Shown here one piece after another: positions 25,963-32,460 of a stretch of DNA of 32,460 bases. A program made the translations under genes and the position numbers. The notes beneath the pieces are model-generated. The model ran no database searches. It saw nothing but the letters and a program-made list of their open reading frames with translations, and had not been told where the DNA came from. Source of the stretch: Azospirillum sp. B506 (GTDB lineage Bacteria > Pseudomonadota > Alphaproteobacteria > Azospirillales > Azospirillaceae); the NCBI RefSeq assembly GCF_000333595.1, contig NZ_BADK01000569.1, positions 1-32,460 of the forward strand. The letters are read 5' to 3'. Position 1 is the first letter of the stretch. Each line of letters opens with the position of its first letter.

Positions 25963-28900
25963 GGCTTGGACTCGTCAAGGCGATGAAAAGACCAGAATTC
26001 TTTGTGTTTGGTGGCGGAGAGCCGTTTCCCATCGACCAAAGGCCCCTCAACCCGCATGTCATCGTCGCCAAGGCGCCACTGTGCATCCCTCATGCGAAGC
26101 CAAGGAGGAATGAAAAAGCATCCAAACACCATGAGAGATGATAAAGAAATCATCAAAAATATTTTGATTGTAAGAAAAAGATTATTTTTGCTATATAATG
26201 ATAATTCATTTAATTTTAATAGATTATCGTAATGAATTGATGGCAATGACATAATTAATGGATAATTTTCATCAACGATTTCACTTTCTTCTTCCATGTC
26301 TTTAAAATAATGTAAATACATTCTATTTGCTAATAGGAATTTTTTTTCATGATTAAATCCGACTTTCCCAAATAATATTATTGGTTGTATAATAGAAAAT
26401 GAATTTCTCATGTTATCAATTTCTGAATAACTTTCACCTACTCTAGGTAAGAAAAAAATTTCTTTTGATATCATGCAAGCTATAACTCTGAATTCATCGC
26501 TGTATAAGCAGGATAAACCATCAGACTCCCCAAAAATTTTGCACAATCTGTCGTTGTTTGTTAGAAATATTTCGCTCCCATTGTAATAAGCAACACAATC
26601 ATTATCGCTCCACGCGAATGGCATGAAAGCACGTGTCAGTCCGTGGAATTCCATAAGCAGAGTCCCAGCGTCGAGAGACCATATCGAGAGTTCCCCAGCT
26701 TCCGACCCGCATGCCAGCTTGTCTCCATCGGGCGAGAAGGAAAGCCAACGGATTGCGTGACGGTGGGGAAACCGATGAACAACGCGCCCCGAATCAGGCG
26801 CATAGATTTGAACGACCGAACCGTTGGCTGCTGCGAAATAACGTCCCTCCGGAGAGAATTCGCACTGCAGGCCTCTACTGAGTTCCTTGATGACCTGCCA
26901 GCCGACCGGCGACTTCGCGAACGTCCCCTTGCGCGACTGCACATAGGATTCGGCGAATCCCGCCAGCGGCGGCACAGCGGCGGCATGCATGAGCATCCGC
27001 GCGGCCATGGTGTTCAAAGCGCGCTCCATCCGCTGACGCATTGAATGCCGCCCGGTCTCACCCGTCAGGCCTTTCAGGATGTTTTTCGCCAGCAGGCTCC
27101 GCGGCGCACGGCGCAGGGGAATACGGCCGTCCCGCTCCTCCGCCTCCTGCCGGATGGTGCGGCTTTGCAGGGTGTCCTTCAGGCTGTGGACCAGGGGCGT
27201 CGCGGAGAGCCGCTTCAGTTCCTCCGCGGCGGCATCGGGGTCCCTCTCCAACCGCACGCGCGCCATCGCCCAACGCCACATCAGGTGGGGAATGGTCGTG
27301 CAGCCCTTGGCGGGCCTGGGAGGCTCGGCGCGTCGGATGGTCTCTTCGATGAAATCGAGAACCCGCTCCTGTTCCCGTGCGTCCCGCAGCGTGGCGAACC
27401 CCTCGGCCAGAACGGCCAGGACGGGCTGGGCGAAAGCGATGCCGACGGCGGAGCGTTCCGTCCCTGGCAGCGCGAGCAGCCGGTCGATACGCTCCGGCGG
27501 CACGCTGGCATGAAAGGTTCGCCGCAGTTCATCGGCCAAACCGAAGCCGATCGGTTGCACCATCGCACAATCCTGCGCCCAGGAGAGCGCGTCGCCCAGC
27601 AGATAGTCCATGCGGGTGCGCAAAGCGGGCGAGTAGGGATCGAGGAACACGGCCCGCGCGGACACCGGGGCAAGCGTCGGGCAAGCACCGCCGCGCTCCG
27701 ACAGATGGAGACGGGCAAGCTGCGTCAGCCCTTCATCGGTCGCCGGCAGCACTGGAAGCCCGGCGCCGGCGGCAAGCGCCGTTCCCTCGTCCCAAAGCTG
27801 ACGGTCGCGCAACTCCAGCCACGCGACGCATGGCCAGCGCGACAGCTCCTCCAGCAAAGGCCGGTGGCCGGCACACAAGCTTTGGCTGTCGGACAGCAGC
27901 AGGAGAAGGTAGCCGTCCCGGCTGTTGTCCAGTTCGTCCAGATGCAGTTCCCGCCCGTCCTCGTGGCAGCAGACAGTGGGCGCTCCCCGGAACCAGCCGC
28001 GAAGCACGCCGATGCCACGCTCTTCCAATCCATCCGCCAGTTCAGCCGCCGCGTTGTTCCAGCTCAGCGGTTCGGCCGAACGGTCCTCCAGAATGACGAC
28101 CTGACGGTCACGGCGGTGCAGATGGAAACACAGGTCGGCCACCCCGCCAGCCCGGACGCTCGTGTCCACCGTTCCAGCCATATCCAATATCTGGCTGGTT
28201 GCCGCGCTTTTGAACCGCCCGATGCCATCCGCCAGCACATCGATTCCGGTGGCGCTGAGACGCGGACCCGGCGGCGCATTCATGGCAATGGCAAACGGCG
28301 ACTCGCCCGCATCGTCAATCACAGCAAGCGGCTTTGAAAAGCGTCTTGAGAGCGCTATCAAGTTACGGATAGAAGGAAAAACGGAAGAGATAAGGATAAA
28401 AATAATGATAGATACAGAAAAAAATATCATCAACAATAGCAACACCACAGAAGCAAAAAATCTAGTATAAACGTTATCTGTTATCAATCCCAATATATAG
28501 TAAATTAAACCTTCAATTTTATTTTCGCTATATTGTCTTACCAGAAACAACTGCAATAAAATTATAATCGCGAAAACTATGAATTTTTTTGAATTTTTAA
28601 AATTAAAAATTGCGCGAAAATTTGTGGCGTCTACTAGACTTTTAAATAAATGAGGGATATCAAAAATATTCATTAGCACAAAAGGCGAACTCCTAGAGTT
28701 TTCCGTTATTTCTCCGGCTTTCCGACCGACATCGACCGCATCCCCACCTACGCCCACGCCAAAACCACCCGCCGATCCGCTCGGGTTTCCGGCTGGGTCT
28801 TTCCTCTCCAGGGTCGCCAACTCCTCCAACGCGCGCGGGACGTCGACGGTGGCGAAGCGGCGTTCGGCTGCGGATGGCAGGCTGAAGAAGGCGGCGCACC

Positions 28901-29138
28901 GGCGGCGCAGCAGGTCATCCGTCTCGGCTGAGGTGGCCAGGAGCGGACACAGCACGTCGGCGATGTGGTCGCCGGTCCACCGCCCCGGCCACGCACGCAA
29001 CGCCAGCGCGATGCGGTCGTAGTCGCGCGGCGAGAGATGGATGCCATCGGCAGCCAGGGAGGCGAGAAACGGCTCCAGCGGGAAGCCGATGGCATCCCGC
29101 GGATCGTCGGCCTGTCGGTTCCGCACCGGACTCTTCAT
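25959..29138 (-). CDS. Large membrane protein with vWA-like, WD40-like and transmembrane regions
   Basis: A 1059-residue protein, probably the sensor or scaffold of the operon. The N-terminal helical part (about 20-105, FLASLAADGIHLSPRDYDRI...) resembles the start of vWA proteins that partner MoxR ATPases. Gly-rich linker (120-135). Membrane segments at about 186-200, possibly 209-220, and 227-253. A vWA-like Rossmann region (about 345-480) has VVILEDRSAEP and LLLLLSDSQS, so MIDAS residues Asp352 and Ser354 remain while the third residue is Glu356. A helical middle (480-730) follows, then two or three WD40-like blades (about 745-840: FSPEGRYFAAANG, FSPDGDKLACGSEAGELSIW) and a last membrane segment (about 988-1010). 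ATGA overlaps link it to both neighbours. Two AT-rich islands lie inside the gene. Domain calls are by eye; WD40 is the surest. Confidence 0.72.
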   Translation of the reverse strand: MKSPVRNRQADDPRDAIGFPLEPFLASLAADGIHLSPRDYDRIALALRAWPGRWTGDHIADVLCPLLATSAETDDLLRRRCAAFFSLPSAAERRFATVDVPRALEELATLERKDPAGNPSGSAGGFGVGVGGDAVDVGRKAGEITENSRSSPFVLMNIFDIPHLFKSLVDATNFRAIFNFKNSKKFIVFAIIILLQLFLVRQYSENKIEGLIYYILGLITDNVYTRFFASVVLLLLMIFFSVSIIIFILISSVFPSIRNLIALSRRFSKPLAVIDDAGESPFAIAMNAPPGPRLSATGIDVLADGIGRFKSAATSQILDMAGTVDTSVRAGGVADLCFHLHRRDRQVVILEDRSAEPLSWNNAAAELADGLEERGIGVLRGWFRGAPTVCCHEDGRELHLDELDNSRDGYLLLLLSDSQSLCAGHRPLLEELSRWPCVAWLELRDRQLWDEGTALAAGAGLPVLPATDEGLTQLARLHLSERGGACPTLAPVSARAVFLDPYSPALRTRMDYLLGDALSWAQDCAMVQPIGFGLADELRRTFHASVPPERIDRLLALPGTERSAVGIAFAQPVLAVLAEGFATLRDAREQERVLDFIEETIRRAEPPRPAKGCTTIPHLMWRWAMARVRLERDPDAAAEELKRLSATPLVHSLKDTLQSRTIRQEAEERDGRIPLRRAPRSLLAKNILKGLTGETGRHSMRQRMERALNTMAARMLMHAAAVPPLAGFAESYVQSRKGTFAKSPVGWQVIKELSRGLQCEFSPEGRYFAAANGSVVQIYAPDSGRVVHRFPHRHAIRWLSFSPDGDKLACGSEAGELSIWSLDAGTLLMEFHGLTRAFMPFAWSDNDCVAYYNGSEIFLTNNDRLCKIFGESDGLSCLYSDEFRVIACMISKEIFFLPRVGESYSEIDNMRNSFSIIQPIILFGKVGFNHEKKFLLANRMYLHYFKDMEEESEIVDENYPLIMSLPSIHYDNLLKLNELSLYSKNNLFLTIKIFLMISLSSLMVFGCFFIPPWLRMRDAQWRLGDDDMRVEGPLVDGKRLSATKHKEFWSFHRLDESKP
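26105..26640. other. AT-rich island inside the 1059-residue gene (C-terminal)
   Basis: Sharp drop in G+C within one open frame: 26161-26220 has 8 G/C in 60 bases, while the flanks are typical GC-rich genomic DNA. It encodes the end of the WD40-like part, low-complexity Ile/Asn/Lys/Ser-rich sequence and the C-terminal membrane segment. The frame stays open throughout. This suggests recombination with foreign DNA or fast divergence of the sensor part. Confidence 0.75.
28340..28715. other. AT-rich island inside the 1059-residue gene (N-terminal membrane part)
   Basis: A second low-G+C section in the same gene: 28561-28620 has 12 G/C in 60 bases. It encodes residues of about 141-266, which hold the Phe/Ile/Leu-rich membrane segments. 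Edges with GC-rich DNA are abrupt on both sides. Hydrophobic codons raise AT only partly (Leu and Val can be GC-rich); the use of ATA, TTA, AAA and AAT shows a real compositional change. Confidence 0.75.
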
Positions 29139-30465
29139 GCGCCGGCAACCGCCGACCAGAAGGCGTGCGCGACCTCCGGATGGGCGATGTCGCTGTGAGC
29201 GCCGGCCAGTCCATGCCTCGCCCGGATATAGGGCGAACCGTCGATGTTGTAGAGTCGGCCATCGGTGAAGCCATAGGCATCGCCGGCCGGCTTCATCGTC
29301 ATGGCGACCGGATCGTTGCCGGGTCCCTGCGCCCCGAAGCTGCCCAAGGCCCCGTATTTCGGAAAGCCTCCGAAGGCGAAACTGGCCGAAAGCCGGGAAC
29401 CGATCGGATAGAAGGTTCCGCAGGCGGTGTCATGCTCCGAATGGACGATGACGATCGGGCCGGACACGCGGTGCTCATCGATCATGCGCCGGAAATAGCC
29501 GGCCGTGCCCGGCGCCTCCGGGATGTCGTTGCAGTAGGACCACAGGGACAAGGCGCCCTGCACCAAAAAAACGGTGTCGAGCAGATCTTCCCTCGGCGGG
29601 CTTCCGGCAGGCCCGGCCGCCATGGCGGAAATCACGATGCAGCCGAAGCTGTGCCCCATGGCATGGAAGCGCACGGTACGCCCGGCCGGCACCGCGGCGT
29701 GCAGCGCGCGCAGCAGTGCCGCCGGTCCTGCCTCGCCCACGGTGCGGGCACGCGTCTTCATCGTCCAGAATGACAGGACACGCAACGGCGACAGCAGCCC
29801 GCCGACCACCGAGCCGCCGAAGGGCAACGCACCCTGTCCGGCCAGTTCCTCCTCGGCCTCGCGCCACTCGTCGTAGATGTCCTGCGGATCGAAGAGGTCG
29901 TGATCCGCTCCGGGTGCCGCTCCCGCCCCGGCGCTGTCCAACCCGGCCTCCCGGTAGAGGATCCGGTAGGCATCGACCGCGTCGTCCGGCAGGCGGTCGG
30001 GATCGGGGTCCCGCTCCGCCGCCGCGACCAGGGTTTTGAATGCCGCTTCCGCCTCGGCGGGTCGGCGATCCGCTCGCGCAACAGGTCGAGCGAGGCCGCC
30101 ATCCCGCCCATCGCAATCGCCGGGAAAGACGTGCCGGGAAGATCCTCCTCCCCCCAAGCTAGGCTCGGCCAGTGCAGGCCGATCAGCAGCGGCGCGAAAC
30201 CCTGGTATTTGCGCCGGACGGCATCGATGCCTCCGCTTTGGGCAAGGGCGGTCCGCAGCCATGTGTCGTATTGGCCGAGCGCTCCTTCGACATCATGGTC
30301 CCAGCCATGGCTGAACAGGAACACGTCGGTGACCGGCGTCTCCCGCACCGTCCGGACCACCGCCTCGCTGAGCAGGCCGCCGGAGTCCGGGCGCTCCTGC
30401 CCTGCCTTGTCGTAGCAGATCATCGCATAGGCGGGCCGTTCGGCGGTGGCGTCGATCATGGGCAT
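29135..30465 (-). pseudogene. Alpha/beta hydrolase, frameshifted at about 30053-30064
   Basis: The gene starts at ATG 30465 with a perfect AGGAGGT 5 nt upstream (MPMIDATAERPAYAMICYDKA). The first frame reads well to LLRERIADPP, then loses sense; the next frame takes over at AEAEAAFKTLVAAA and runs to the stop at 29135. The total is one base short of 444 codons, so one base is missing near 30053-30064, in a GC-rich CCG/GCC run. Restored, the ~443-residue protein has the oxyanion region VFLFSHGWDHD, nucleophile elbow MGHSFGC, acidic residue in IVHSEHDTACG and a C-terminal His in GLAGAHSDIAHPE: a complete Ser-Asp-His triad of a lipase/esterase type. The stop overlaps the next start (ATGA). Because coupling and triad are kept, a sequencing error is at least as likely as a real mutation. 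Confidence 0.8.
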
Positions 30466-30487
30466 TCTGGACCTCCTGCGGTCGGTG

Positions 30488-31987
30488 TCAGGGAGCGGGC
30501 GGAGGGAAGGAAATGCGGGCAGCCGGATCGCCGACGACCGTGTAATTGCGCGCATCACGGCAAATGATCCAGTCGTTCGCCAGAGACAGCTCGTTGATCG
30601 GAATCCCGTTTCGGGCCAGCGCGATCTGGCGCAGGAGATTGACCGACACCGTCTTGAACCGGTCGTCGAAATAGGCGGCGGCGAGTCCCACCGGCTTGCC
30701 GTCGAGAAGGCAGTGGAGGGAGTCGACAAAGGCATCGACATAGGAGCTGATCCCCCGCCACATGAACGAATAGGCCCAGGCCCGGTCCACATGGCCGATC
30801 ACGGCGGATGCCCCTTGGCGCAGCATGCGTTTGGGCAGGGCTGCGACGAACGGGTCCGGCGCCAGCCGCAGGGGTCTGCCATCGCCCCCTGTCCTGAAAT
30901 CGTCGAAATCGGGAGAGCCGGCGCCGTAGCAGGCGAAGTGAAACGCCACCATCCCGTCGAGCGCCGCATCGCCGGGAATGTCGTCGGCGCCGAAATAGAA
31001 ATCCGGAGGCACCGGACCGGGACTCAGCGGCCGCCATTCCTGGCAGAGGAGCGCACCCTGCCGGGCCTTCTGCAGGTCCGGATCGTCGGGCGGAAAGCCG
31101 ATGCCATGGCAGGCGGTGAACAGGACGGACGGTCGGTCCGCCGCGTTGATCAGGCTGGACAGCGCCGGCTTCGTGGCCTGTTCGTCCAGAACCTCCCGAA
31201 TCGCCCAGTTCGGCATCCGCGTGCGCAGGTTTTCGAGGAGCGGCCGGGCCAGCCGGGTTGCGCTCAGTTTGGTCGCGCGGTCGCCCGGGTTGCGGGTTGC
31301 GAAGACCGCGGCGCTGCGCCGGCCCGCCGGCTGGGTTTCGCTGCGCACCAACGCCGTCGCATAGCGGTGGTAGTCGTCCACATCGTCGAAGGCGATCCGG
31401 CCCACCGCATAATCGGCGTCCAGAAGATACTGGAAGTCGTAGGGGATATCCTTGGGCTCGCCGATGATGAGCAGATACAAGGGCACACGGTTCGGGTTGA
31501 CGTCCCCCAGACCGACATCGTGGCGGGCCAGAAAGGCGACGGCGTCCTCTCCGGCCTGCACATCGAAACTGCGGAAGCGCTTGCCGGCCTGCCGGCGACG
31601 GTGCTCCAGCAGGGGGGCGAGGGCGTCCCGGACGTCGGCCCCAGTGCCCGGCGCGAACAGCACGCCCCAACCGGCCTGCGCCACGTCGGATGGATCGACA
31701 CCGTAGGAAAGGCCGAGCCGCCGCCGCTGCTGCGCCGAAACCAAGGGGGTGGAAGCTGCGGCATCGAAGACCTTGGTCTCGACCGCAAGGGCGGCCAGAT
31801 CGGCCAGAGGCATCGGTTCGATCAGAAGCCGCCCCGTGGCCGCATCGACACCGTTGAAGCAGACGAGGTCGGGATCGTCCCCCGAGCCGTTTCCTTCCCC
31901 ATTTCCTCCCGTGGCGGACGGTCGCCGGCCGGACGTTGACGTCATGCTTTTCCCCCCACCGACGACGGTTTCACTGGCTTTCGCCAT
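30488..31987 (-). CDS. Caspase-fold cysteine protease, gingipain (C25)-like
   Basis: A 499-residue protein. PLYLLIIGEPKDIPYDFQYLL followed by DADYAVGRIAFDDVDDYHRY (both quoted in part: YLLIIGEPKDIPYDFQ and YAVGRIAFDDV) is the gingipain/C25 style of a strand ending in G(D/E) and then YAVGRI. The likely dyad is His294 in VLFTACHGIGFP and Cys353 in VAFHFACYGAGSPDFDDF; VDRAWAYSF lies downstream. No signal peptide, unlike secreted gingipains, so it acts inside the cell. The start at 31987 is 7 nt after the MBL gene stop but has a weak ribosome site; an ATG at 31945 after a G-rich run (TGGGGGGA) is a good alternative that would remove 14 residues of low-complexity sequence. Family assignment is by motif only; it could also be called CHAT-like. 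Confidence 0.75.
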   Translation of the reverse strand: MAKASETVVGGGKSMTSTSGRRPSATGGNGEGNGSGDDPDLVCFNGVDAATGRLLIEPMPLADLAALAVETKVFDAAASTPLVSAQQRRRLGLSYGVDPSDVAQAGWGVLFAPGTGADVRDALAPLLEHRRRQAGKRFRSFDVQAGEDAVAFLARHDVGLGDVNPNRVPLYLLIIGEPKDIPYDFQYLLDADYAVGRIAFDDVDDYHRYATALVRSETQPAGRRSAAVFATRNPGDRATKLSATRLARPLLENLRTRMPNWAIREVLDEQATKPALSSLINAADRPSVLFTACHGIGFPPDDPDLQKARQGALLCQEWRPLSPGPVPPDFYFGADDIPGDAALDGMVAFHFACYGAGSPDFDDFRTGGDGRPLRLAPDPFVAALPKRMLRQGASAVIGHVDRAWAYSFMWRGISSYVDAFVDSLHCLLDGKPVGLAAAYFDDRFKTVSVNLLRQIALARNGIPINELSLANDWIICRDARNYTVVGDPAARISFPPPAP

Positions 31988-31994
31988 GCTTGGC

Positions 31995-32433
31995 TTACAG
32001 GGTGATGTGATAGTCGTACCAGAAAGGCCCGGGCACGAGGTTCTCGCACGGTGTCGGCTCGGGTCCGACCGGGGCCTTGGGCACCGCCAGGGAGTCGCTT
32101 CGCACCACGGCCTTGGCGCGATCCTCCAGAGCTGCCATCAGCTTCCCATAGGGGATCGTCGGCCATGGCGCGTCCTGGGTCGACAGAAGTGCGGTGAAAC
32201 GGCCTTTGGGCATGCGCTCAACCGCACTGTGCGGCGTGGCATTGTGGCTGCCATGGTGGGAAACCTTGTAAAGGTCGATGCTGTTCAGAATCTCCACCCC
32301 GTCCGGCTCGTTCATCCAGGCTTGCCAGTTCCCGTATTGGGCGTCGCCTGCGAAGAGCAGGTTCTTTCCGCGATAGGACAGCAGAAGCACCAGGCTGGTG
32401 TTGTTGATCGCCTGGTCCAGCATGAAGGCCAAC
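31995..32433 (-). CDS. ComEC/Rec2-like metallo-beta-lactamase-fold hydrolase (5' end missing)
   Basis: C-terminal ~145 residues of an MBL-fold protein. NNTSLVLLLSYRGKNLLFAGDAQ has the Asp of the fourth MBL motif (quoted as SLVLLLSYRG, LLFAGDA), and IDLYKVSHHGSHNATP is the SHHGS motif of the ComEC/Rec2 subgroup, whose members are nucleases or stand-alone hydrolases. The HxHxDH motif would be further upstream, beyond the window. The frame is open to the edge, but bases from about 32433 on look like cloning vector, so no residue beyond there should be trusted; a TTG at 32432 is not a credible start. The stop is 7 nt before the protease ATG, so it heads or precedes this operon. Confidence 0.82.
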
Positions 32434-32460
32434 GACTCTAGAGGTCCCCCGGGACCGAGC
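32433..32460. other. Probable cloning-vector polylinker (pUC-type) at the window end
   Basis: Read on the minus strand these 28 bases match the pUC18/19 polylinker from the SacI/KpnI side through SmaI, BamHI, XbaI to the SalI/HincII site, with three single-base indels (GCTCGGT-CCCGGGG, then CCTCTAGAGTCG). XbaI (TCTAGA) and SmaI (CCCGGG) sites are intact. The genomic sequence would end at about 32433, consistent with blunt insertion at the HincII half-site GAC. The indels fit low-quality read ends. Confidence 0.85.

Noticed and set aside
1-32460. CRISPR array, tRNA or rRNA genes
   Set aside because: No regularly spaced direct repeats and no recognisable tRNA or rRNA sequence were seen on either strand.

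Overview
The window is high-GC (roughly two-thirds G+C by eye), densely coding DNA from a free-living or plant-associated alphaproteobacterium. Gene content and codon style suggest the Rhodospirillales (Azospirillum-like), but no rRNA or tRNA is present to prove it. The right edge is not genomic: the last ~28 bases closely resemble a pUC-type polylinker, so the window appears to end at a clone or contig boundary.

Layout. (1) 1-3367, minus strand: a type I secretion pair, an ABC exporter with an inactive C39-like domain followed by an HlyD-family adaptor cut by the left edge. (2) 3368-4243: a gap with no recognisable gene. (3) 4244-13313: a probable catabolic locus for an amino-acid or peptide compound. 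A DauA-like FAD dehydrogenase is divergent from an RpiR regulator, a five-gene dipeptide/oligopeptide-type ABC importer and an M81 (MlrC-like) metallopeptidase. (4) 13314-15882: an AT-rich leader and a solitary cytoplasmic sulfatase ending at a strong hairpin. (5) 16004-22950: a hexuronate/mannonate locus. An FCD-type GntR regulator is divergent from uxuA, an SDR mannonate oxidoreductase, an ExuT-like transporter with a TTG start, and a GH31 glycosidase. A 15-bp near-palindrome in the divergent region is a good operator candidate.

(6) 23124-32432, minus strand: the most unusual part, a tightly coupled operon of at least six genes. In transcription order they are a ComEC-like metallo-beta-lactamase-fold protein (5' end missing), a gingipain/C25-like caspase-fold protease, an alpha/beta hydrolase (frameshifted as given), a 1059-residue membrane protein with a degenerate vWA-like region and WD40-like repeats, a CHAT protease with an inactive-STAND-like C-terminal region, and a MoxR-type AAA ATPase. 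Two junctions are ATGA overlaps. The set resembles NTP-dependent bacterial conflict (defence or programmed-death) systems built on MoxR/vWA/CHAT modules. The exact combination, with two different caspase-fold proteases, a lipase-like hydrolase and an MBL protein, is one I do not recognise. The 1059-residue gene carries two very AT-rich islands that encode its membrane segments.

Within each locus the genes appear to work together: uptake, cleavage and oxidation in region 3; uptake, reduction/dehydration and glycoside cleavage in region 5; sensing, ATP-driven switching and proteolytic or lipolytic output in region 6.
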